Below, piece after piece: positions 19,102 to 27,264 of a stretch of DNA of 64,000 nucleotides (within the stretch, counting starts at the first letter, position 1; each line of letters begins with the position of its first letter). The notes beneath the pieces were generated by a model, which saw only the letters and a list, made by a program, of their open reading frames with translations, was not told the origin of the DNA and did not search any database. This DNA comes from Chitinophaga hostae (GTDB lineage: Bacteria; Bacteroidota; Bacteroidia; Chitinophagales; Chitinophagaceae), in the NCBI RefSeq assembly GCF_018224885.1, contig NZ_JAGTXB010000005.1:310001-374000 (forward strand), given 5' to 3'. A program made the translations under genes and the position numbers.

Positions 19102-21082
19102 ATGTTTTAACGATCCTAACTTGATTAGTAATAGATATTTTATTAAATCGATTTCAGTTTCAAATGGCTTTAAAGCAGGGAACGGAACAACATTGGAAGC
19201 AAAATTTAGTCCTTGGTTATCTTCCGTTATTGGAGGCAGAGGATCTGGAAAATCTACTATATTAAATTATCTGCGCATAGCTCTTAATAGAATGGTAGAA
19301 ATGCCTGATGAAATACAGTCAGAGTTCAATAAGTTTAATCAGATTGGAAGAAAGAGTGTGCCGGGAATGTTAAGAGATACAACAATTATTAAAGTCGAGA
19401 TTTTTAAAGACGGCAAGCTGCACTTAGTAACATGGAACCAACAAAATCATACTCTTCATGCGTGGGATGGAAATTCGGGCAATTGGGGAGTGGGAGCGGT
19501 TGTTTCTAATATTAATGAGTTGTTTCCAATTCAGATATTTAGTCAAAAGGAATTATATGCACTGACGGGAAATCCATCTAAATTAATCGAACTAATTGAC
19601 TCGCAATTTGACAAACAAGGTTGGCTCGAAGAAAGAGAAAGACTAATGCAAAAATGGCTTGCCGATAGGGTAAAAGAAAGACAACTTCAGTCTGCAATCT
19701 CAGAAGAACATAATCTCAACGCCCAACTTGATTCCACAAACAATAAGATACAACTTTATGAAAGCTCTGAATATAAAGACACCCTTAATAATTTCAATAA
19801 ATTATCTGCTACAAATGAGTTCTTCGTAGGTACGAAAGAAAAAGTTTCCCAATTCATTAATGATCTAGAAGAAATAAGCGTCAAAGTTCCGGAAATTAAG
19901 GCAATGGAAAACGTGGCAAATACACTTACACACGAATCAACTCAATTTCTTCAGACAGTACAAAGTGTTTTGTCAAGAGCAGCACAAAGAATTTCCGAAG
20001 CATTAGCCCTGGTAACTCCTTACAAAGAAGATTTGCAAAGTCAGTTTAATACTTTACCGTGGTTTAGTGATTATGAGGCTGCGAAAAGTGCTTATGAGGC
20101 TATTTTGGATAAAATTCAAGAACTCGGTAGCGAAACTTATGAAATATTGATCCAACGAAAAAGTTCTTTGACAAGAAGGCTTGCGTTAATTGACACTCAA
20201 AAGCAGCAGCTTCAAACCTTACGATCAGAATTGGAAACCCTTTACACATCCATAATTGACAAGGAAATGGAGTTGAGATCTAAACGTAAGGCTATAATTG
20301 GCAGATGGAAAGAGTTTGATAATGCTGAGAACCCTTTTCTTATAATTGAGTTACAACCAATGTCTGATGCCGATAACGCAAATGTAACTTTCCGAAAACT
20401 TTTGAGAAAAGAAGGAGCTGAATTTTCAGGCTATATTTATTCGCACGATGAAGAAACCGGGAATAGCTTAGGCTTGATTGGAACAATAATTACTGCAGCA
20501 GAGGATACCAGATGGGCAAAGAGATTAGAGGTAGTTAGAAATTTTGTTTCTGCCACAGAGAGTGATACGAGAGGACTTGATTTGAGATTAGCGAGGCATA
20601 TAAGTTGGCTCGCCCAAAATACACCAGAGGATATAGATCGATTACTGGTTTGGATTCCTGAAGACAAGATCGTCCTTAAATTTAAAAAACAAGGACGCGA
20701 AGAAGACATTCAAACAGGTTCCGCTGGCGAAAGGACGGCCGGAATGTTAGGTTTATTATTAGCTCTTAATAATATCCCTTTGATTATTGACCAGCCGGAG
20801 GACGATTTGGACACAAGACTTATTTCTTCTTTTGTTGTACCCAGTTTTAAAGCCCTAAAACAAAAAAGACAGCTTTTGCTCGTGACTCACAACCCCAATA
20901 TCGCAGTAAATGCAAACTCTGATAGTATAGTTTATATGAATTTTAATTCAGGTCAAATCATAGTTGATGGAAATGACGCTTTGCAAAATAAAGATATAAG
21001 ACTTGCTGTATGTAACGTTATGGAAGGCGGCAAAGAGGCATTATATAGGCGTTATTATAGAATCTCTAAAGCATTAAAATAA
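19043..21082 (+). CDS. TrlF-like protein, C-terminal AAA/SMC-like ATPase half (frameshifted)
   Basis: The open frame is 679 codons; its first codon is a TTG inside the duplicated repeat, so independent translation is doubtful. Walker A is GGRGSGKST with K70 and S71. A long coiled-coil arm covers about residues 180-420. A signature-like SAGERTAGMLGLL is followed by Walker B IIDQPEDDLD and a switch-type histidine in LLVTHNPN. This is the RecF/SMC-like ATPase class that couples ATP hydrolysis to DNA or RNA sensing. Together with the PHP half it makes a single 909-residue protein, about the normal length of the family. The gene is either a recent pseudogene or reversibly switched off. Confidence 0.85.
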   Translation: MDALRLALHDCEDGIIRKDECFNDPNLISNRYFIKSISVSNGFKAGNGTTLEAKFSPWLSSVIGGRGSGKSTILNYLRIALNRMVEMPDEIQSEFNKFNQIGRKSVPGMLRDTTIIKVEIFKDGKLHLVTWNQQNHTLHAWDGNSGNWGVGAVVSNINELFPIQIFSQKELYALTGNPSKLIELIDSQFDKQGWLEERERLMQKWLADRVKERQLQSAISEEHNLNAQLDSTNNKIQLYESSEYKDTLNNFNKLSATNEFFVGTKEKVSQFINDLEEISVKVPEIKAMENVANTLTHESTQFLQTVQSVLSRAAQRISEALALVTPYKEDLQSQFNTLPWFSDYEAAKSAYEAILDKIQELGSETYEILIQRKSSLTRRLALIDTQKQQLQTLRSELETLYTSIIDKEMELRSKRKAIIGRWKEFDNAENPFLIIELQPMSDADNANVTFRKLLRKEGAEFSGYIYSHDEETGNSLGLIGTIITAAEDTRWAKRLEVVRNFVSATESDTRGLDLRLARHISWLAQNTPEDIDRLLVWIPEDKIVLKFKKQGREEDIQTGSAGERTAGMLGLLLALNNIPLIIDQPEDDLDTRLISSFVVPSFKALKQKRQLLLVTHNPNIAVNANSDSIVYMNFNSGQIIVDGNDALQNKDIRLAVCNVMEGGKEALYRRYYRISKALK

Positions 21083-21448
21083 TTAAGTAAGTAATCGTAA
21101 AGCGATAAATATGATAGCAGAAGTTGAGGTCAACTCACAGAGAGCAAATTTTTCCAGGTATTTAAGGATAGGGCATTTTAGCAAGGTAGTATAATCGAAA
21201 CACCGGTCACATCCATTGTTTGGAATGGTATTAATGATGTTTGCGAAAATTCTAAGTTTATCACTTAGATAAATGCCCGAATATACATTACATGAGTATC
21301 TTTTTTGCGAATTGAAGGTCATTTATTAGAGGAAAAATCCTGTTTTTATAATCTAGAGAAAATCGTTACTTGCAGCGTCGCTGAACCATTAAACAACTAC
21401 GTGTATGGCTAATTCAATTCATAGGCACACTACTACCTCCTACCACCC
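21083..21448. other. No supported gene
   Basis: AT-rich gap after the ATPase gene. Short frames on both strands show no family features, and I see no clear promoter or terminator. Confidence 0.5.
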
Positions 21449-21814
21449 GTGGAAAAGCCCGATGCATTCAGCTTCAATGCTCCTCATAAGCTGTATTTGG
21501 AAGTAGATGTTTTTCAACAGTTTGAAAATAGATATGATGCGATTTACCAGGAGATTATTAGTCAACCAAATCTTTCGATGGTCACGGCGCAGTTCATATG
21601 TACCTTCTTTGTGCAAATGAAATTGCGTAACCCATATCATTTTAAGGAGTTCGTGGAGAAGAAAAAGGCGGCTAATCTGCAGCAGGCTATTCAGAAGATT
21701 ATGGACTCAGATGGATGCAAAGAGCGTTTCGAAAATGTCGATCCCCTGGCCAAAGAGATGGCGACGCAGCTCGTTTTTGAGCCCGACTTTCTCTATCTCA
21801 CACTGGCCCGATAA
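21449..21814 (+). CDS. Hypothetical protein, perhaps a DUF4238 fragment
   Basis: A 121-codon frame opening with GTG. The region FENRYDAIYQEIISQPNLSM followed by FICTFFVQMKLRNPYHFKEF resembles the helical middle part of DUF4238 proteins, where a conserved 'phe-x-ala-x-gln-leu-x-arg-thr' helix follows a linker. The N-terminal part of such proteins (a his-tyr-val-pro type start) is not present here. It is therefore either a truncated copy or an unrelated small helical protein. It sits at the right end of the accessory block, before the GH110 gene. Confidence 0.45.
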   Translation: MEKPDAFSFNAPHKLYLEVDVFQQFENRYDAIYQEIISQPNLSMVTAQFICTFFVQMKLRNPYHFKEFVEKKKAANLQQAIQKIMDSDGCKERFENVDPLAKEMATQLVFEPDFLYLTLAR

Positions 21815-21983
21815 ATGGGAGGACCTCAGGGCTGATCAACCGTATTGCCGGCGTGGCCAATGAAATAAAAATAAATAATACGACTATCCTTAATTTCAGG
21901 CGGTATTGAAGACTAAAATGTATATATTGGCCTGCTTTTCGAACAAGCCAGTAAAATATTAACAACGACCAATAAAACTGAAC

Positions 21984-23834
21984 ATGAAAATAATCCACGC
22001 AGGTAGTCTCTTCCTATTCCTCTTATTTTTTAGGGCAACGATTTTCGCCCAAGGCAATGTCAAAGTGATTGATGCTGCTGAATATGGCATCAAACCTAAT
22101 GTAGATAATGACGTAGTGCCGCTCCTGAATGCCCTACTCAATAAATTAAAGGACGAACAACAACCTATCCGGATTGTTTTTGGAAAAGGCCGTTATCATT
22201 TCTGGCCGGAGCAATCCACCCGCATGACTTACTTCGAATCTAATACCACCAATAATAATCCGAAGAACTGCGCTATTTTCCTGCAACACCGGCGTAAGCT
22301 GGAGATAGATGGACAAGGCGCCGCTTTTATCTTCCATGGCCGTATTCAGCCGCTTACCCTTGATAGCTGTGAACAGATCGTATTGAAGAACTTCAGTATT
22401 GACTGGGACATTCCATTAACGGCACAAGGAGAGGTATTATCAGCGGGAAAAGACAGTATCCGCTTACGGATCAATGAAAAAGAATCCCCCTATAAAATTG
22501 TAAAAGATAAACTGATTTTTACAGGAGAAGGATGGGAAAGTGGGATAGGAAGTATCATGGAGTTTGACCGGCTTTCCGGAAACGTAGTGCCGCAAACAGG
22601 CGATGCACCTGCATTGGGGAACGGCTGGCAGGGCTATCATGCGATAGCTGAAAACGGCACCGTGGTATTAAAATATCCCTTCACCAGACTCCCTAAGCCA
22701 GGGAACTATCTGATCCTGCGACATAGTGAACGGGATCACGCTGGCATTTTCATTAAAGATAGCAAGCAGGTAAGTGTGGAACAGATAGACCTCTATCACT
22801 GCGCCGGACTGGGCATTTTATCTCAGTATTCAGCAGATCTTTCTTTTCGCTATTTCCAGGCAATTCCCAATAAAAGCAAGAATCGGTATTTCTCCGGGCA
22901 CGACGATGGACTTCATTTCTCGAACTGTCGTGGCAACATCCTGGTAGATGATTGCCGCTTTCAGGGACTCATGGACGATCCCATCAACATCCATGGCACC
23001 AACGTACGGATCGTGGAAGTAAGCGATCCTTACACCCTGAAATGCCGTTTTATGGAGCAGCAAAGCATGGGAATGACCTGGGGGCGCCCGGGTGAAAAAG
23101 TAGGATTTGTACGGAATGATAACCTGGCGACCATCGGAACCGGTGAAGTGGCAGCTTACAAACGGATCAATGACACCCTCTTCGAAGTCAGGCTTAAAGC
23201 GCCGATGCCCCCTGTGGTACAGGCAGGATATGCCCTGGAGAATCTTTACTGGACGCCCGATGCGCAGATCAGGCATTCCTTTTTCGGAGGGGTGAGAGCC
23301 AGGGGCATCCTGGTCACTACACCCGGTAAAGTAATAATAGAAAATAACCAGTTTAATTCCAGCGGTTCCGCCATTTTAATTGCCGGCGATGCCAACTATT
23401 GGTACGAATCCGGCGCCGTGAAAGATGTGCTGATTCAACACAATGAATTCCTGGATGGCTGCATGACGTCCATGTATCAGTTTACAGAAGGGATTATCAG
23501 TATTTATCCGGAAATTCCTGCCGCCGGCGAAGGAAAAACTTTTTATCACCGCAATATCAGAATCATCGGGAATACCTTTCACGCCTTTGATTTTCCGGTA
23601 CTCTATGCGAAGTCCGTCAACCAGCTGACCTTTGCCAATAATACCATTATCAGAAGCACAGCCTTTCCAGCATTTCATCACAGAAAGGCGGGCATTACAC
23701 TGAACAACTGTGCCGCAGTAAAGATCGAGCATAATATTTTTTCGGGAGATGTATTGGGCAAAGAAATACGTCTGGAAGGGACTGACAAGAAGGAGTTGTA
23801 TTTAAATGCCGATGCTTACCGCCTCGCTCAGTAA
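21984..23834 (+). CDS. GH110-type exo-alpha-1,3-galactosidase
   Basis: Protein of 616 residues, the usual size for GH110. A Sec signal peptide ends near residue 23 (FRATIFAQG). The mature start AAEYGIKPNVDNDVVPLLNA and the segment FGKGRYHFWPEQ are typical of GH110. The rest is a right-handed parallel beta-helix with asparagine-rich turns (GHDDGLHFSNCRGNILVDDC, RFQGLMDDPINIHGTNVRI, IIENNQFNSSGSAILIAGD). Characterised members remove terminal alpha-1,3-linked galactose, for example from blood-group B or linear alpha-Gal glycans, in the periplasm or at the surface. The gene stands alone: no SusC/SusD or regulator is attached. A terminator follows. Confidence 0.85.
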   Translation: MKIIHAGSLFLFLLFFRATIFAQGNVKVIDAAEYGIKPNVDNDVVPLLNALLNKLKDEQQPIRIVFGKGRYHFWPEQSTRMTYFESNTTNNNPKNCAIFLQHRRKLEIDGQGAAFIFHGRIQPLTLDSCEQIVLKNFSIDWDIPLTAQGEVLSAGKDSIRLRINEKESPYKIVKDKLIFTGEGWESGIGSIMEFDRLSGNVVPQTGDAPALGNGWQGYHAIAENGTVVLKYPFTRLPKPGNYLILRHSERDHAGIFIKDSKQVSVEQIDLYHCAGLGILSQYSADLSFRYFQAIPNKSKNRYFSGHDDGLHFSNCRGNILVDDCRFQGLMDDPINIHGTNVRIVEVSDPYTLKCRFMEQQSMGMTWGRPGEKVGFVRNDNLATIGTGEVAAYKRINDTLFEVRLKAPMPPVVQAGYALENLYWTPDAQIRHSFFGGVRARGILVTTPGKVIIENNQFNSSGSAILIAGDANYWYESGAVKDVLIQHNEFLDGCMTSMYQFTEGIISIYPEIPAAGEGKTFYHRNIRIIGNTFHAFDFPVLYAKSVNQLTFANNTIIRSTAFPAFHHRKAGITLNNCAAVKIEHNIFSGDVLGKEIRLEGTDKKELYLNADAYRLAQ

Positions 23835-23964
23835 GAAATTGCATATTTTACCAATCTGAAGCTATAACAATATAAAATGATTGAAAAAAATTCCTATTTC
23901 TACCAGGCTATATTAAAATCTGTAAAGGAGATTTATACCTTAGACTGGTAAACCAGTCACTATT

Positions 23965-23991
23965 AAAGGCGCCCTCTTTTGTGCTGCCTTT
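23965..23991 (+). terminator. Terminator after the GH110 gene
   Basis: Arms AAAGGC and GCCTTT with a 15-nt loop, in a short AT-rich context. A second small hairpin (GACTGG, CCAGTC, loop TAAA) lies at 23943-23958. The remaining 23992-24106 shows no gene. Confidence 0.45.
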
Positions 23992-24106
23992 GAGTTACTT
24001 TTAATTGTATGTAATTTTTATAATGTTTATCTTCTTTTAAATCAGACAATTTCTTTAAATCTTGGATAAATTGGTTCGAGATTCGTACCATAGGGATCAC
24101 TGGAAG

Positions 24107-24216
24107 ACTTGAAACCTGCGCACTGCGCGGGTTTTTTGTTTTAGGTCTATTTGTTAGTCTATCAAAGTGCGGATTCGCGGTTCTTGCTTACTTAGTTTTA
24201 TTTGGGTTGACTTGTC
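24107..24216 (+). repeat. Left att-like direct repeat of the mobile element
   Basis: Matches 30277-30386 over 110 bp without gaps and with 13 mismatches. The best conserved parts are ACTTGAAACCTGCG, TAGTCTATCAAAGTGCGGAT and ACTTAGTTTTAT. It contains a rho-independent terminator (24114-24137: ACCTGCGC, ACT, GCGCGGGT, T run). A motif GGGATCAC lies 14 bp before both copies. I read it as attL, or a relic of one end, of the element carrying the integrase at 27265. Confidence 0.65.
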
Positions 24217-24508
24217 AATACTAATTTACAACATAAGTAACAATAAGCAAGAAGCTATTTCAAATAAGCTCTTGCTTGATTTGGCATTCCAAATGAGAAA
24301 TGAAATAGCGCACGGAGCTAAATCGTATGATCCTTATGAATATGTCAAACTTGGAGGCGAGAAAATTTTAGCTCAGGCAGTATACTGGCGAATGAAAAGT
24401 CTTGTGGCTCATATGATTGTTTTAGCAATAATCAAAATGATGAAGGTTCCAGGAATGAAAACCTTACGATTTGATTATGAGGATATAACTAAATTAATTT
24501 TTATATAA
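24167..24508 (+). CDS. HEPN-like protein fragment truncated at the att junction
   Basis: The frame has 113 codons, but its first 17 lie inside the att repeat and are not real protein. The usable part (NKLLLDLAFQMRNEIAHGAK, then SYDPYEYVKLGGEK) contains RNEIAH, an R-x4-H motif typical of HEPN-fold RNases and of the Apea-type HEPN C-terminus. It looks like the 3' end of a longer gene cut off where the element boundary lies. No start or signal can be trusted. Family assignment rests on the short motif. Confidence 0.4.
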   Translation: MRIRGSCLLSFIWVDLSILIYNISNNKQEAISNKLLLDLAFQMRNEIAHGAKSYDPYEYVKLGGEKILAQAVYWRMKSLVAHMIVLAIIKMMKVPGMKTLRFDYEDITKLIFI

Positions 24509-24600
24509 TAATTAATGATTAGCAAATATTTATTTTCCATCGCCATACCTTGTTGAAAGCTATGGACATCGAATTCATTCAGGCGTCAATTGGATAAAAT

Positions 24601-25182
24601 TTATTTTGTTTCAATTGTTAATTTCCAAGTATCAATTTTGCTTTTATCAAGTGATATGGAGGTGATGAAATTTTTATTTGTTGCTTGAAACTCTTTTCCA
24701 TATTGAAATCCATCAAAAATCCCTTTGGGCATTTCTAATTGAACACTTTTAAAGGTATTCTTAACTATTTTTTTAAATTGGTTGATCGCAAGTCCTTTCT
24801 CAGCCGCGTTGTTAATGTTAAGAACCAATTTTACTGTTCTGACATAATTCTCATTATCGCTTTCTAAATAGTAGGCAAGATTATTCCTCATACCATTATC
24901 ATTTGAGGCGAGACCAAATGAAAAGTAATCTGAAGAAGACATCCATCCAATTTCATCTCCACGCCACCTTCGAAGTACTCCAATGCCATTTTCAGATAGT
25001 TTATCTTGTAATTCTTCGACGTTCTTGAAGGCAGTTAATTTAATGCCCACAGAGGGTGGTGTAAGATTAATTGCTGAAGCCTTATTATTTGCTGGTGCGC
25101 CGGCTAATGTATTGTTTTGCCTATCGCCACAGCTTGAGAAGATGATGAGCATACTTAATGCCAGTAAAATGGATATCTTCAT
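24601..25182 (-). CDS. Lipoprotein of unknown function
   Basis: Protein of 193 residues with a lipoprotein signal: MKISILLALSMLIIFSSC, cysteine 18 as the lipidated residue. A short linker rich in asparagine and alanine leads to a compact domain (IGVLRRWRGDEIGWMSSSDY, then VKLVLNINNAAEKG). No family is recognised. It is cargo inside the att-bounded element and is transcribed toward the left repeat. The start ATG at 25182 is firm because the signal sequence begins there. Confidence 0.75.
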   Translation of the reverse strand: MKISILLALSMLIIFSSCGDRQNNTLAGAPANNKASAINLTPPSVGIKLTAFKNVEELQDKLSENGIGVLRRWRGDEIGWMSSSDYFSFGLASNDNGMRNNLAYYLESDNENYVRTVKLVLNINNAAEKGLAINQFKKIVKNTFKSVQLEMPKGIFDGFQYGKEFQATNKNFITSISLDKSKIDTWKLTIETK

Positions 25183-25824
25183 TTTGGTTGATTGGGGAGG
25201 GTTTTTAAAAAGAGAAAAGTATTTTTAATTGCATAAGATAAATTAATTCTTTAACTAAAAAAAGAATTTGTAACGTTTGGTATCCTTTGCTACCTTTGAC
25301 CTCCCTCTTAATGCGGGCTATAATCAGCTACAACTGAATACAATTCACAATGAATAAATAGCAGCTACTCCCGATGGAATATTGATAGCCCACAAAGCTA
25401 CTCGCTCATTACCGGTATAGGCATGTGCTTTATGACTTTCTATCATTGTTCGACATTGCACTGTTCATTATTTTTACATTCAGCCCCTTACCTTAATTTA
25501 CTTATCTGTACTATGGATAATGGGGCTGTAAGCTTTCGATTAGTCTACTTTTGTATCTATTAACCTCTCTTTTCATCAGCCTTTCTTCCGCAGTAAGAGT
25601 CTTACCGGAACCTTCGCGATACGTTCATTCGTGATACAACCGATCTTTTTTCCCTTTTCTCTGCTTCGCCTATCGCGTTGTGTCAGAACCTCTCTAGTAT
25701 AGCTTTCCAACGCAATTTGGACGAAGTTTAACCTCTATCAAAATTTTTAGAGGTAGATTTTATTTCTGGCCTTTTAGTTATTTTCGATCAGATAAGTAAC
25801 CCCAATAATTTTAAAGCGAAGAGT
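25183..25824. other. Long non-coding stretch in the mobile element
   Basis: 640 bp between divergent genes with no supported ORF. It contains TACTTTTG (25546-25553), a match to the Bacteroidota -7 motif TAnnTTTG in the direction of the HTH gene but about 270 bp upstream of it, and an AGCCCC/GGGGCT inverted repeat just before. Several TTCGCGAT-like pieces resemble degenerate short hairpins. Confidence 0.35.
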
Positions 25825-26163
25825 ATGAAAGGAAATGTGCGAAATGAAAACGCTGTAACCCCCATGTTGTTTCCCTTTGACCCCGACCAGTATTGGCAAC
25901 GGATTAGACTTATTATCCGGGAAGAAGTTACAAATGTAGAAAGAAGCAAGCCCGCTCAACCAATCTATGAAACACCCGGATTGACCTACAAACCCCTTTT
26001 TAAGCTGGCAGAAGTCTGCAAACTATTTCAGGTTACCAAACCTACCATTTACCAATGGATCAGGCTTGGGAGGCTAAAGCGGTACAAAATCGAGTCCCGT
26101 GTATTCTTTCTCTGGAATGACATACAGAAACTATTACAACCCGAACAAGACAGCAAAGATTAA
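25825..26163 (+). CDS. Excisionase-like helix-turn-helix protein
   Basis: Protein of 112 residues. The C-terminal half is a winged helix of the MerR/excisionase (HTH_17) type: FKLAEVCKLFQVTKPTIYQW followed by IRLGRLKRYKIESRVFF. Such proteins bend att-site DNA or act as regulators in Bacteroidota mobile elements, where they commonly precede mobilisation genes. The gene ends where the hairpin array begins and is on the strand of mobC. Its ATG at 25825 is the only good start. Confidence 0.8.
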   Translation: MKGNVRNENAVTPMLFPFDPDQYWQRIRLIIREEVTNVERSKPAQPIYETPGLTYKPLFKLAEVCKLFQVTKPTIYQWIRLGRLKRYKIESRVFFLWNDIQKLLQPEQDSKD

Positions 26164-26352
26164 ACGTTCAGCTTTGCTGTCCGTTTGCGATGATTGAACA
26201 GGCAGCTTCGCTATCTGTTCGGTGGAGATTGAACCGGCGGCGTTGCCACCAGTTCGTGAAGATGATACAGGCAGCTACGCTACCTGTATGCGGAGATAAA
26301 CCGGGTGGCTTCGCCATCCGGTTGCGGAGGTCGAACGGATCTTCGCTCCGTT
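26162..26352. repeat. Array of six covarying short hairpins
   Basis: Units begin at 26162, 26196, 26231, 26265, 26299 and 26334, a period of 34-35 bp. The first five are exactly 25 nt: outer arm, inner GC, a 3-nt loop, inner GC, outer arm. The outer arms differ but stay complementary: AAACG/CGTTT, GAACAG/CTGTTC, GAAC/GTTC, ATACAGG/CCTGTAT, AACCGG/CCGGTT; the sixth (AACGGA/TCCGTT) is 19 nt. Spacers of 8-10 nt are mostly purine-rich (GCGGAG, GTGAAGAT). Sequence change with retained pairing argues that the structure itself is selected. It lies just upstream of mobC, so an oriT or relaxosome role is possible. Confidence 0.85.
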
Positions 26353-26353
26353 A

Positions 26354-26388
26354 GCGAGCGGTGTTTTTGCTACGCAAAAACCGCTCGC
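26354..26388. repeat. Long hairpin closing the array
   Basis: Arms GCGAGCGG and CCGCTCGC continue as TTTTTGC and GCAAAAA around the loop TAC, with a TG bulge on the left side: a 15-bp stem. The inner GC-TAC-GC core equals that of the unit at 26265. It may be the nic-region hairpin of an oriT or a terminator of the HTH gene. Confidence 0.7.
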
Positions 26389-26447
26389 CCCTTCGCTCCC
26401 GGTGGTCGCAAAGGGGGAAATGCAGCGGAGATTAAATCGAAGATCAG

Positions 26448-26681
26448 ATGGAGAGATCAGAGCAAAGACCAAAGAGTAAAGGTGGTCGACCGGCTAAAGC
26501 CGTTCGAAAAGAAAAGCAATTCAGCCTCAGACTTACTGAGGCCGAATTTGCTACAGTGAAAGAAAAAGCCGCTAACGCGGGCTTTACCTTCACTATGTAT
26601 CTGCGAAAAATGGCCCTGATGGGTCAAGTTAAAGCACGGCAGAACATTTCGGTAATAGCAAACATTACAGGAAAAAAATAG
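26448..26681 (+). CDS. mobC: MobC-like relaxosome protein, short form
   Basis: Protein of 77 residues. KGGRPAKAVRKEKQFSLRLT followed by EAEFATVKEKAANAGFT and YLRKMALMGQV is the N-terminal ribbon-helix-helix part of Bacteroidota MobC/relaxosome proteins. Full members have about 120-140 residues, with a C-terminal helical part that is missing; the frame ends after ISVIANITGKK. Such proteins bind oriT with the relaxase. No relaxase gene follows: the next gene on this strand is far away and a terminator comes 30 bp later. It is probably a truncated remnant of a mobilisation region. Confidence 0.65.
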   Translation: MERSEQRPKSKGGRPAKAVRKEKQFSLRLTEAEFATVKEKAANAGFTFTMYLRKMALMGQVKARQNISVIANITGKK

Positions 26682-26710
26682 TCTTTTTTGTTTGAAACAA
26701 CTATTACAAC

Positions 26711-26738
26711 AACGGTGCTTGATTCTTCTTGCGCCGTT
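26711..26738 (+). terminator. Terminator after mobC
   Basis: Arms AACGGTGC and GCGCCGTT around a 12-nt loop, followed by a T run. It closes the HTH/mobC transcript. Confidence 0.65.
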
Positions 26739-26770
26739 TTTTGTGAGTTTATTTATTTTTAGTTCCGGAG

Positions 26771-27241
26771 CTACAATTCCTGTCTTAGATAATTTGCTAA
26801 AAGCGTTACAATATCTTCTTTATCAATACTTTCATATTTGTCATCCAGTTTATCAAGAGGAGTAAATAGATTATCATTAATGAATAAGGCTTCAATCTTT
26901 CTGCTGAGTAACTTCTTTCTGAAGATTATATCGGGTTCGTTTTTGTCGTTTACTCTCTGATAGGCATTTTCGATGATAGTAGCCTTTTGATACGCCCCTA
27001 TGCTTTTAAAAGCATCGATTGTTACCAGAGCAAATTGACCATAAGTATTTGCGAAATACTGATGAAATCCTCCATTGAATAATTGATTATCCAAAACAAC
27101 GACAAGGTAGGTCGCCATCATTTTGGAAGGCAGAGAAACTATATAGTCATACCACTCACCATTTTGGCTAAGAAACCATTCTTCCTTTAAGCCCGAAACA
27201 GCTTCGGTATAGACATAGCTTATTAATTCTTCATTATTCAT
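26771..27241 (-). CDS. DUF4375 (DMP19-like) protein
   Basis: Protein of 156 residues. The segment VVLDNQLFNGGFHQYFANTY is the signature of DUF4375, the superfamily that includes the DNA-mimic DMP19. The remainder is helical with many acidic residues (KLDDKYESIDKED). It has no signal peptide, so it is cytoplasmic. It is cargo of the element, placed right after the integrase on the same strand (23 bp from the integrase stop). A role as DNA mimic or antirestriction protein is conceivable but not shown. Confidence 0.8.
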   Translation of the reverse strand: MNNEELISYVYTEAVSGLKEEWFLSQNGEWYDYIVSLPSKMMATYLVVVLDNQLFNGGFHQYFANTYGQFALVTIDAFKSIGAYQKATIIENAYQRVNDKNEPDIIFRKKLLSRKIEALFINDNLFTPLDKLDDKYESIDKEDIVTLLANYLRQEL

Positions 27242-27264
27242 AGATATTCATTTACTTGTCTATC

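Noticed and set aside
21083-21322. Minus-strand open frame of 79 codons after the ATPase gene
   Set aside because: No family, no good promoter, and AT-rich random-looking composition.
24072-24101. tRNA 3' end as integration target
   Set aside because: GGTTCGAG and GGGATCAC look like the end of a tRNA and recur before the other sites in weaker form, but no matching 5' half or cloverleaf can be built upstream.
26162-26352. CRISPR array
   Set aside because: The period of 34-35 bp is suggestive, but the repeated part is a changing hairpin, not a constant repeat, spacers are only 8-10 nt, and there are no cas genes.
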